This document shows positions 1 through 5,452 of a stretch of DNA of 5,452 nt, piece after piece. This DNA is from Piscirickettsiaceae bacterium (GTDB taxonomy: Bacteria; Pseudomonadota; Gammaproteobacteria; Nitrosococcales; Methylophagaceae): positions 1 to 5,452 of the forward strand of contig JABGUA010000169.1 in the NCBI GenBank assembly GCA_018646825.1, given 5' to 3'. Both the position numbers and the translations under genes were made by a program. The notes below the pieces were generated by a model that was not told the DNA's origin, did not search any database, and saw nothing but the letters and a program-made list of their open reading frames with translations. Every line of letters begins with the position of its first letter. Positions within the stretch are counted from its first letter, which is position 1.

Positions 1-11
1 AGTGACAAATG

Positions 12-53
12 ACAAAAACAGCCACCCCTTGAAAAATATTTTTCAGGGGGTGG
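12..53 (-). terminator. Intrinsic terminator of bcp (long palindrome)
   Basis: Bases 22-37 and 38-53 form an inverted repeat of 16 bp per arm with a single G-T type mismatch. The outer part is GC-rich (CCACCCC against GGGGTGG) and the centre is a perfect AT-rich palindrome. On the minus strand the stem is followed by CTGTTTTTGTC (21-11), a short T tract. It begins only 6 bases after the bcp stop codon, so it most likely ends the bcp transcript. On the plus strand no T tract follows, so it should act mainly in one direction. Confidence 0.7.
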
Positions 54-59
54 AAAAGT

Positions 60-527
60 CTATAAAGCGTTAACAGCCTCTAAAACTTCTTCTAAATGGG
101 TCTTAACTTTGACGTTACGCCATTCTTGACGCAGCACACCGGCTTTGTCGATCAAAAAGGTACTGCGCACAATGCCCATATATTCACGACCATAATTCTT
201 TTTTAACTGAATCACATCAAAAATTTTACAAGCAATTTCTTCTTTATCGGAAAGCAATTCGAAAGGAAAGCTTTGTTTCGCTTTAAAACCCTCATGGACG
301 CGCAGGCTGTCACGAGAAACACCAACGATAATGGTATCTTTCGCCGTGAACTCATCAATGTGGTCACGGAAGTTTTGACCTTCTAATGTACAGCCTGGCG
401 TATTATCTTTAGGGTAAAAGTAGATAACAATATTTTTACCTTGTTGTTCAGAAAGCTGAAAAACAGTATCACCGGTACTGGGTAACTCAAAATCAGGAAC
501 AACTTGGTCAAGTGCTGCTTGTTGCAT
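60..527 (-). CDS. bcp: BCP/PrxQ-type peroxiredoxin (thioredoxin-dependent thiol peroxidase)
   Basis: A 155-residue cytosolic thiol peroxidase of the AhpC/TSA thioredoxin-fold superfamily, close to the 156 residues of E. coli BCP. Family members reduce hydrogen peroxide and organic hydroperoxides, with electrons usually from thioredoxin. Visible motifs are VPDFELPS near the N-terminus, the active site PKDNTPGCT with the peroxidatic Cys46, VGVSRDS around 69-74, and GIVRSTFLID, which carries the conserved Arg of the active site. The resolving Cys found five residues after the peroxidatic Cys in E. coli BCP is Gln51 here; Cys100 aligns by position with E. coli Cys99. The frame could be extended upstream by 17 residues, but the ATG at 527 has AAAGGA 7 bases before it and gives the normal family length. 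The gene is divergent from dapA and has its own terminator. Confidence 0.95.
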   Translation of the reverse strand: MQQAALDQVVPDFELPSTGDTVFQLSEQQGKNIVIYFYPKDNTPGCTLEGQNFRDHIDEFTAKDTIIVGVSRDSLRVHEGFKAKQSFPFELLSDKEEIACKIFDVIQLKKNYGREYMGIVRSTFLIDKAGVLRQEWRNVKVKTHLEEVLEAVNAL

Positions 528-534
528 AAAACAA

Positions 535-540
535 TCCTTT
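535..540 (-). promoter_or_regulatory. Ribosome binding site of bcp
   Basis: AAAGGA on the minus strand lies 7 bases before the ATG at 527-525. It decides for this start over an in-frame upstream start that would add 17 residues unlike the family. Confidence 0.75.
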
Positions 541-567
541 TTATAGAACAGAATCGAAAAAAAACAC

Positions 568-597
568 ACCATACACAATGATAAGGGATCTTGTCAT
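568..597 (-). promoter_or_regulatory. Candidate sigma-70 promoter of bcp
   Basis: On the minus strand ATGACA (597-592, 5 of 6 matches to TTGACA) is separated by 18 bases from TATGGT (573-568, 4 of 6 matches to TATAAT), with a TG just upstream of the -10 box. Transcription would start near 561 and leave a leader of about 33 bases before the bcp ATG. The -35 box coincides with that of the dapA promoter on the other strand. Confidence 0.4.
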
Positions 598-619
598 CTT
601 GCCTTGGTCAACGTACCAT
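591..619 (+). promoter_or_regulatory. Candidate sigma-70 promoter of the dapA operon
   Basis: TTGTCA (591-596, 5 of 6 matches to the -35 consensus) is followed after exactly 17 bases by TACCAT (614-619, 4 of 6 matches to the -10 consensus). Transcription would start near 626, about 22 bases before the dapA ATG and just upstream of its ribosome binding site. The -35 box lies in a tandem near-repeat, ATCTTGTC/ATCTTGCC (588-603). I see no recognisable operator or riboswitch; the leader is too short for a lysine riboswitch. Confidence 0.5.
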
Positions 620-634
620 TGCGGTTTATTTTTT

Positions 635-638
635 GGAG
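635..638 (+). promoter_or_regulatory. Ribosome binding site of dapA
   Basis: GGAG lies 10 bases before the ATG at 649. It supports the start MFSGSM over the longer reading from a GTG or TTG-type start near 604. Confidence 0.7.
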
Positions 639-648
639 ATGTGCGGTC

Positions 649-1527
649 ATGTTTAGTGGCAGTATGGTAGCACTTGTCACGCCTATGCGAGCCGATGGTT
701 CGATCGATAGTGACAGCCTGCACAATTTAGTTGAGTTTCATATCGAAAGTGGTACTGATGCGATTGTTGCTGTCGGTACAACTGGCGAATCAGCGACGTT
801 AACAGTATCTGAACACTGCGATGTCGTTGGTCAAGTGGTCAAGCAAGTGAATGGGCGTATTCCTGTTATTGCGGGGACAGGAGCAAATTCGACTTCTGAA
901 GCCATAGAGCTCAGTCAATATGCCAAAGATTTAGGCGTTGATGCGGTCCTGTTAGTGACACCTTATTATAATAGGCCAACACAGGAAGGCTTATACCTAC
1001 ATTACAAGACGATTGCTGACGCCGTTGATATTCCACAAATATTATATAATGTGCCAAGCCGGACGGCTTGTGACTTATTACCTGAAACCGTTGCGCGTTT
1101 GGCTGACTTGCCGAATATTATCGGTATTAAAGAGGCGACAGGTGATGTGAGTCGAATAGAACAAATAAATGCCTTATGTAATACAAAATTGGAACTCTAC
1201 ACGGGTGAAGATGCCAATACCGTAGACTTTATAGTTGCCGGTGGCCAAGGCGTGATTTCTGTCACTGCCAATGTGGCACCTGCTGGGATGCATGATATGT
1301 GTGCAGCAGCATTAGAAGGGAATATCGTTAGGGCACGTCAAATTAATAATGATTTGGCCTTATTGCACCAAAGCTTGTTTGTAGAGGCCAACCCAATTCC
1401 AGTGAAATGGGCTTTAACTGAAATGGGTAAGATCCCACCAGGAATTCGTTTGCCAATGACGGTTTTATCGGAAAGATATCATCAGCCAGTGCGTGATGCA
1501 CTCGCGGCTGCCAGTGTATTAAATTAA
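649..1527 (+). CDS. dapA: 4-hydroxy-tetrahydrodipicolinate synthase
   Basis: Condenses pyruvate with aspartate semialdehyde, the first committed step of the diaminopimelate/lysine branch that feeds peptidoglycan and protein synthesis in the cytoplasm. At 292 residues it equals the E. coli enzyme in length and numbering. All catalytic residues known from E. coli DapA are at identical positions: Thr44-Thr45 in GTTGES, Tyr107 in TPYYNRP, Tyr133 and Arg138 in YNVPSRT, and the Schiff-base Lys161 in IGIKEATGD. Allosteric lysine-site residues Ala49, His56, Asn80, Glu84 and Tyr106 are also present, so feedback inhibition by lysine is plausible. The start at 649 is chosen for family length and the GGAG at 635. 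It is the first gene of the operon, and its stop is followed at once by a second TAA overlapping the bamC ATG. Confidence 0.98.
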   Translation: MFSGSMVALVTPMRADGSIDSDSLHNLVEFHIESGTDAIVAVGTTGESATLTVSEHCDVVGQVVKQVNGRIPVIAGTGANSTSEAIELSQYAKDLGVDAVLLVTPYYNRPTQEGLYLHYKTIADAVDIPQILYNVPSRTACDLLPETVARLADLPNIIGIKEATGDVSRIEQINALCNTKLELYTGEDANTVDFIVAGGQGVISVTANVAPAGMHDMCAAALEGNIVRARQINNDLALLHQSLFVEANPIPVKWALTEMGKIPPGIRLPMTVLSERYHQPVRDALAAASVLN

Positions 1528-1529
1528 TA

Positions 1530-2582
1530 ATGAGTGAAATTAACAACATGAATGTTAATCGTATTAAACAGACAGCAATAGCGATATTGTTGGTGAGTAT
1601 TTTCTCCGGGTGTAGCTCGATCGGCGCGTTAGATGAAATCGTTGAAGATAATAGTCAAAAATACCAAAAAGCAACGGTATTGCCACCATTAGATGTACCC
1701 CCTGATTTAAGTACATCTCGCATTAATGATGAGTTTGCTGATAAAGACGATGGTTCAAACTATACTGAATATGCCAACTCTGCCGATAACCCATTAGCAG
1801 CTAAATATAATGTGGCTCCAAGTACAAAACCAGCACTAACTGGCGAAGGCACTGCACGACATTTAATTGTTTATGGTCAATCTGATGACCTCTGGCAGCG
1901 GATGATTGCATTTTGGGGCAGCAATGAGATAGCCGTTAATCGCCAAGACCAGACTATTGGCCTGATGGATACCAATCCCGATGCCGATGGTTATGCCTAT
2001 CGAACACGGGTTGAAGCTGGTGATGTGCCAAACACCTTTAAGATGTATATCAGTGCCGCAAGCTTTGATTCAGATGCACAAAAAAACGAAGGGAAATTAA
2101 GACAACTGGCCGATTATATGGGCGCGATACAACGTAAAGAACGTCAACAGCAAGTCGCGGTTGAACAACAAAATAGTCCGTTAACGGTCGTAACAAATAT
2201 TAACGCCGTCATCGTTGACGAAGCGAGCGATCACCAAGCATTAAAAGTCGATCGTAACTTTGAACAAGTTTGGCGTGGTATTGGCCGTGTTATTGATAGT
2301 AAATATTTTGTTGTCCAAGATCGTGAACGTGATAAAGGGGTGTATTTTGTGCAATACCTTGATCCTTTTGTTCTTGCTAGAACAGCCGATGACAGCATGT
2401 TAGGAAAGTTAGCATTTTGGCAAGATGAAATGGATAAAACACCTGAATTGTTTTATTACATTAAGTTAGTAACGGATGAGGATGACACTAAGGTCATTAT
2501 TCAAGATATTGATCAAGTTAGAACCTCGTCACCGTCAGCACGTCGCTTATTGCGTTTGATTCAGGAAGAATTGGTCCGATAA
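1530..2582 (+). CDS. bamC: BamC-type outer-membrane assembly lipoprotein (NlpB/DapX)
   Basis: Probable lipoprotein subunit of the BAM complex, which folds beta-barrel proteins into the outer membrane. The signal peptide has Arg11/Lys13, a hydrophobic stretch IAILLVSIFSG and the lipidated Cys28; Ser at +2 predicts transport to the outer membrane. The -3 residue is Phe, slightly off the usual lipobox. Residues 29-100 are polar and low in structure and include VLPPLDVPPDLS (50-61), typical of the N-terminal segment that contacts BamD. Two helix-grip-like regions follow, about 108-205 and 230-350. The total of 350 residues is close to E. coli BamC (344), with weak overall similarity, so position after dapA carries much of the call. 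The start is uncertain: the ATG at 1530 overlaps the TAA after dapA and has no Shine-Dalgarno sequence, whereas Met7 (ATG at 1548) gives a more typical lipoprotein signal peptide without acidic residues. Confidence 0.85.
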   Translation: MSEINNMNVNRIKQTAIAILLVSIFSGCSSIGALDEIVEDNSQKYQKATVLPPLDVPPDLSTSRINDEFADKDDGSNYTEYANSADNPLAAKYNVAPSTKPALTGEGTARHLIVYGQSDDLWQRMIAFWGSNEIAVNRQDQTIGLMDTNPDADGYAYRTRVEAGDVPNTFKMYISAASFDSDAQKNEGKLRQLADYMGAIQRKERQQQVAVEQQNSPLTVVTNINAVIVDEASDHQALKVDRNFEQVWRGIGRVIDSKYFVVQDRERDKGVYFVQYLDPFVLARTADDSMLGKLAFWQDEMDKTPELFYYIKLVTDEDDTKVIIQDIDQVRTSSPSARRLLRLIQEELVR

Positions 2583-3343
2583 TGCGGTTTGCCTCACTTG
2601 GCAGTGGTAGCAGAGGTAACGGGACGTTAATATCACAAGGCAATACGACGCTATTAGTAGACTGTGGCTTTTCGGCAAAGGAAACTGAAAAACGCTTGCA
2701 AAGGATGGCCTGTGACGCCGCTGATTTGTCAGCAATTGTGGTGACGCATGAACACGGCGATCATATTAATGGTATCCGCGTATTAGCCCGTAAATACCAG
2801 TTACCGGTGTATGCAACGGCTGGGACGGCAGGGTGTTTATCAGCGGATCTGATTGATTATATCCATGAGTTTAGTTGTCATGAGCAGTTCGAAATAGATG
2901 ATATAGAGGTAAAGCCCTTTCCCGTTCCTCACGATGCCCGTGAGCCGAGTCAATTTGTTTTTAGTGATGGTCAGCGCAGTATTGGGCTTTTAACCGATGT
3001 GGGTATGATTACGCCAGTGATTGAACAGGCTTTATCAGGTTGTCATGCCTTATTGTTAGAGGCAAACCATGATATAACAATGTTGGATAATGGCGAATAC
3101 CCGGACCACTTGAAATATCGGGTGTCTGGGAAAATGGGCCATTTAAACAATGTCCAATCGAGTAGCTTACTTAAGAAAATTGATACGAGTCAGTTGCAGC
3201 ATATTATGGCCATGCATTTAAGTGAAAAGAATAATCACCCAGACATTGTGAAAACAGCATTTTCTGAGGCATTAAATTGCCAACAAGATTGGATTGGTAT
3301 AGCTGATCAAGAATTAGGATTTACTTGGCGAGAAATAGCTTAA
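2582..3343 (+). CDS. Metallo-beta-lactamase-fold hydrolase (YycJ/WalJ-like)
   Basis: A 253-residue cytosolic metallo-hydrolase with no signal peptide. It opens with FASLGSGSRGNGTLI, typical of the YycJ/WalJ-like branch. The dinuclear metal motif THEHGDH is at 55-61 (His56, His58, Asp60, His61), with further likely ligands His117 in VPHDA, Asp139 in LLTDVG and His187 in GHLNN; LLLEANHD (157-164) is also typical of this branch. Relatives include proteins proposed to be nucleases or phosphodiesterases, but the substrate in gammaproteobacteria is not settled as far as I know, so I give no symbol. The ATG overlaps the bamC stop by one base (TAATG at 2580-2584), and AGGA at 2563-2566 is rather far away, so translation is probably coupled to bamC. 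The gene is absent from the E. coli dapA-bamC-purC locus but, from memory, present at this place in Pseudomonas. Confidence 0.88.
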   Translation: MRFASLGSGSRGNGTLISQGNTTLLVDCGFSAKETEKRLQRMACDAADLSAIVVTHEHGDHINGIRVLARKYQLPVYATAGTAGCLSADLIDYIHEFSCHEQFEIDDIEVKPFPVPHDAREPSQFVFSDGQRSIGLLTDVGMITPVIEQALSGCHALLLEANHDITMLDNGEYPDHLKYRVSGKMGHLNNVQSSSLLKKIDTSQLQHIMAMHLSEKNNHPDIVKTAFSEALNCQQDWIGIADQELGFTWREIA

Positions 3344-3374
3344 AACCAAGTTAAGATAACAAGAGAGAACAACA

Positions 3375-4085
3375 ATGGAAAAAAGACAAGAGTTATATGC
3401 CGGTAAGGCGAAAAGTGTCTATAAGACGGATGATGAAGACCTCGTTATTCTCAGCTTTCGTGATGACACTTCTGCTTTTGATGGCGAAAAGGTTGAACAA
3501 CTCAGTCGCAAAGGTGAAGTCAATAATAAGTTTAATGCTTTTATCATGGAATACTTGGAAAAAACGGGTATTCCAACCCATTTTGAGCGCTTGCTGAATG
3601 CCAATGAAGTGTTAGTAAAAAGCATGAAGATGATGCCGGTTGAATGTGTCGTTCGAAACGTTGCTTCAGGTAGCTTGTGTCGTCGTTTAGGTGTTGAGGA
3701 CGGCCTTGAATTAAATCCGCCTGTGTTTGAGTTTTTTTTGAAAAATGATGCACTACATGATCCGATGATCAATGAATATCATATCGAGACATTCGGCTGG
3801 GCAAAAGCAAGTGATGTCGAGAAAATGAAAAGTCTAACTTTTAAAGTCAATGATGCATTGAAAAAGTTATTTTCTGATGCGGGCATGATTTTAGTCGACT
3901 ACAAGCTAGAGTTTGGCTTGTTTAAAGGCAACGTTATTCTAGGAGATGAGTTCAGTCCAGATGGCTGCCGCTTATGGGATGCTGAAACTCGTAAAAAACT
4001 TGATAAAGATCGATTCCGTCAGGGTTTAGGCGGTGTGATTGAAGCCTATGAAGAAGTGGCTTTACGAATTGGCGTACCACTTTAA
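3375..4085 (+). CDS. purC: Phosphoribosylaminoimidazole-succinocarboxamide synthase (SAICAR synthetase)
   Basis: Joins CAIR with aspartate using ATP to form SAICAR in de novo purine synthesis. At 236 residues it matches the single-domain bacterial enzyme (E. coli 237). Visible signatures are YAGKAKSVY (8-16) in the ATP-binding loop, SFRDDTSAFDG (27-37), the substrate-binding VECVVRNVASGS (89-100), DPMINEYH (129-136), LVDYKLEFG (173-181) and LGDEFSPDGCRLWD (189-202), which includes the metal/nucleotide site acids. The start has GAGAGA about 6-7 bases upstream (3363-3368). It follows the hydrolase gene after 31 bases without a visible promoter and is the last gene of the operon, ending just before a strong terminator. 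Confidence 0.98.
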   Translation: MEKRQELYAGKAKSVYKTDDEDLVILSFRDDTSAFDGEKVEQLSRKGEVNNKFNAFIMEYLEKTGIPTHFERLLNANEVLVKSMKMMPVECVVRNVASGSLCRRLGVEDGLELNPPVFEFFLKNDALHDPMINEYHIETFGWAKASDVEKMKSLTFKVNDALKKLFSDAGMILVDYKLEFGLFKGNVILGDEFSPDGCRLWDAETRKKLDKDRFRQGLGGVIEAYEEVALRIGVPL

Positions 4086-4110
4086 TCAAAGCGGTTAACA
4101 CGTCAGACAT

Positions 4111-4142
4111 AAAAAAGCCGCGTTTAAAAACGCGGCTTTTTT
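4111..4142. terminator. Bidirectional intrinsic terminator between purC and the convergent gene
   Basis: A perfect inverted repeat pairs 4111-4125 with 4128-4142. The GC core is GCCGCG (4117-4122) against CGCGGC (4131-4136), the inner AT-rich bases form the loop, and there is an A run on the left and a T run on the right. Read on either strand it is a GC stem followed by a run of T. It lies 25 bases after the purC stop and 18 bases beyond the stop of the minus-strand gene, so it can serve both converging transcripts. Confidence 0.93.
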
Positions 4143-4160
4143 GTTTGGCTATAGAATTAC

Positions 4161-4885
4161 TTAGCGTTTAGCCGTTAATCTTCTTCTTGTAGCAATAAAA
4201 CCAGCTAAAACCGGTGCGAATAAAAATGCCGCAGCAGGAATAGGAACAACAGTCGTTTTGATTGGATTATCGCCATTAGTATCAAGCCAAGCTTGTTTGC
4301 CGTTTTGGCCTTTTAAGAAGTTATAAGGTGATTGAGCACCGTCACCAGTGATTGCGTAATCAACGGTAACATGGAACCAAATGCCGAGCTCATCGTCATA
4401 TTGCATGCTTTCCAATCTGTTGCTACTACATCAGGGTGAGTAAATGCATTAATTGCACTAGCATCAATAGAAAAGCTGAACTCGTTAGCTGATACTGTCA
4501 AGTCAGTAGAGTAATCACCAATAAAAATGCCCGGATTATTAATACTGTTTGAGTTATTTAGGCCGTTGTAGGTATAAGCAAGTAGCTTATTAGCACTCAA
4601 ATCTGCATAAAGAATCGCTAATTCGTTAACATCGGTAGATTTAGGGTTTGGACCATCATTTAAAACTAACCAAAAACCAGTCACCGCATCAGTACCAATT
4701 TTACCATTGGTTAAAGATCAGTTTAATTGTTCTGTATTTGTATCGTAAGAGGTTTGAAGCTGGTCGAAAGTACCGCCATTCCCAAAAATACCATTATTTA
4801 CAGTGTGTTGGTATGTCGCTGCTGATGCGGAACTGATGGAAACCGCGAAGAGAGCGCCAGCGGCAAGTGTACTTTTCATTTTCAT
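4161..4885 (-). pseudogene. Broken gene for a secreted VPxPA/PEP-CTERM sorting-signal protein
   Basis: The reading can be rebuilt as one protein of about 241 residues. It starts at the ATG at 4885 with a classical signal peptide (MKMKSTLAAGALF..., probable cleavage after ASA at residue 22). Codon 56 (4720-4718) is TGA, where the context QLN-x-SLTNG suggests a lost Trp (TGG). The same frame then continues through TGFWLVLNDGPNP, resembling a motif I recall from PEP-CTERM proteins, to TDWK (codon 159). There the reading must shift by -1 at GGAAAGC (about 4407-4412) to continue as SMQYDDELGIWFH; one missing A would explain this. The end is VPIPAAAFLF, a hydrophobic helix ending in RRR and a short basic tail (28 residues, 4247-4164), the pattern of VPLPA/PEP-CTERM signals handled by exosortase at the inner membrane. 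No other stops occur, so the damage is recent, a sequencing artefact, or tolerated. The molecular role is unknown. Confidence 0.8.
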
Positions 4886-4894
4886 TTTGTTTAT

Positions 4895-4898
4895 CCCT
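4895..4898 (-). promoter_or_regulatory. Ribosome binding site of the sorting-signal gene
   Basis: AGGG on the minus strand lies 9 bases before the ATG at 4885-4883. It supports this as the original start, upstream of the premature TGA, and so supports reading the locus as one interrupted gene. Confidence 0.6.
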
Positions 4899-4912
4899 AA
4901 ATTTTTATAGTA

Positions 4913-4941
4913 ATTAAGATGAATCCATTATCACTTGTCGA
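4913..4941 (-). promoter_or_regulatory. Weak candidate promoter of the sorting-signal gene
   Basis: On the minus strand TCGACA (4941-4936, 5 of 6 matches to the -35 box) is followed after 17 bases by CTTAAT (4918-4913, 4 of 6 matches to the -10 box), giving a leader of about 20 bases. A second weak option is TATACT at 5001-4996, which has no good -35 box. The rest of the 157-base gap between pyrC and this gene is AT-rich, and I see no clear terminator or operator in it. Confidence 0.25.
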
Positions 4942-5042
4942 AACTGAATGAAAGCTGAACCATCATGTGTTTAATTGAATCTCTTTATGGTGATGAGTAT
5001 ATAAGTGAAGATCTAAGAAAGATATTGGACTTTAGTACATGT

Positions 5043-5452
5043 TTATTGGGCGTTTTGCATTACAGTCCAAGATAAACTTGTTCCAGCTTTTAAAGGGACA
5101 AGTGCTTTACCTGCAAAGTCATACTGCTCTGGTATCGTCCAACTTTCTTTTGTCAAAGAGACTGTTTTAGTATTGCGGGGTAGACGGTAAAAGTCAGGGC
5201 CAAAGTGACTTGCAAAATCAGCCAGTTTATCCAAGGCATCAACTTGCTCGAAGGCCTCGGCATAAAACTCCAAGGCAGCATGCGCACTGTAGATACCAGC
5301 ACAACCACAGGCACTTTCTTTTGCATTTTGTGCATGAGGCGCACTATCAGTTCCCAGAAAAAAGCTGGGATCGCCGCTTGTGGCAGCTTTGAGTAGTGCT
5401 TCTTGATGATAACGCCGTTTTAAAATGGGCAAGCAAAAATGGTGGGGTTGTA
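5043..5452 (-). CDS. pyrC: Dihydroorotase, C-terminal part (5' end outside window)
   Basis: Dihydroorotase interconverts carbamoyl-aspartate and dihydroorotate in pyrimidine synthesis, using a zinc site in a TIM-barrel amidohydrolase fold. The window holds the last 135 residues of a protein that should be about 345 long; the frame is open to the window edge, beginning QPHHFCLPILKRRYHQ, which matches the E. coli PyrC region around CLPILKR. The signature FLGTDSAPH carries the catalytic Asp and the His that correspond to E. coli Asp250 and His254. KESACGCAGIYSA and the C-terminal LVPLKAGTSLSW are also typical of this PyrC type. There are no interruptions in the visible part. It runs in the same direction as the broken gene downstream, 157 bases away. 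Confidence 0.97.
   Translation of the reverse strand, partial: QPHHFCLPILKRRYHQEALLKAATSGDPSFFLGTDSAPHAQNAKESACGCAGIYSAHAALEFYAEAFEQVDALDKLADFASHFGPDFYRLPRNTKTVSLTKESWTIPEQYDFAGKALVPLKAGTSLSWTVMQNAQ

Noticed and set aside
604..648. N-terminal extension of dapA by 15 residues.
   Set aside because: The ATG at 649 has a GGAG site and gives exact E. coli numbering of all catalytic residues; the extension would overlap the predicted -10 box and transcription start.
541..723. 60-codon minus-strand frame across the bcp/dapA intergenic region.
   Set aside because: Overlaps both promoters and the start of dapA, with no motif or ribosome binding site.
3419..3772. 117-codon open frame antisense inside purC.
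   Set aside because: Lies wholly within a clearly functional purC, with composition expected of a shadow frame and no ribosome binding site.
4407..4415. Programmed -1 ribosomal frameshift at GGAAAGC.
   Set aside because: No X-XXY-YYZ slippery heptamer in the incoming frame and no evident downstream pseudoknot; loss of one A explains the shift better.
4694..4720. UGA at codon 56 read as selenocysteine; a 6-bp hairpin ACCAAT/ATTGGT starts 7 bases after it.
   Set aside because: The hairpin is short and lacks clear bacterial SECIS features. The position fits Trp in a family-like context, and the gene carries a second lesion, so loss by mutation or sequence error is simpler.
4648..4836. Open frame on the plus strand, 62 codons, antisense to the broken gene.
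   Set aside because: No ribosome binding site or recognisable motif; it mirrors the minus-strand coding sequence, which has a signal peptide and sorting motif.
5205..5396. Two short plus-strand frames opposite pyrC.
   Set aside because: Shadow frames of the conserved GTDSAPH/CGCAG region of pyrC; the protein text has no recognisable features.

Overview
The window looks like chromosomal DNA of a moderately AT-rich gammaproteobacterium. The support is an E. coli-length DapA followed directly by a BamC-type lipoprotein and PurC, an E. coli-like (PyrC type) dihydroorotase, and a BCP-type peroxiredoxin next to dapA. From memory, the order bcp / dapA-bamC-metallo-hydrolase-purC resembles Pseudomonas and other non-enteric gammaproteobacteria more than E. 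coli, which lacks the hydrolase gene at this place. A protein with a VPxPA/PEP-CTERM sorting signal fits an aquatic gammaproteobacterium that makes exopolysaccharide (for example Methylophaga- or Methylococcales-like). The genus is a guess.

Left part (1-648): a minus-strand bcp peroxiredoxin gene with a long palindromic terminator just after its stop. A short divergent intergenic region follows, in which candidate promoters for bcp and dapA use almost the same bases as their -35 boxes on opposite strands.

Centre (649-4142): a compact plus-strand operon, dapA - bamC - metallo-beta-lactamase-fold hydrolase - purC. The first three genes are joined by TAATAATG and TAATG junctions, purC follows after 31 bases, and a strong GC-rich hairpin with T tracts on both sides closes the unit. 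It combines lysine/peptidoglycan precursor synthesis, outer-membrane protein assembly, a YycJ/WalJ-like hydrolase and purine synthesis. These are housekeeping functions linked by position, not one pathway.

Right part (4143-5452): on the minus strand lies a gene for a secreted protein with a signal peptide and a C-terminal VPIPA...RRR exosortase-type sorting signal. It is broken twice, by a UGA where a Trp codon is expected and by a -1-type frameshift at a short A run. Further right is the C-terminal part of pyrC (dihydroorotase), which runs off the window edge.

I do not see an undescribed multi-gene system here. The broken sorting-signal gene is the item most worth checking. There are no tRNA or rRNA genes, CRISPR arrays or insertion sequences that I can recognise.
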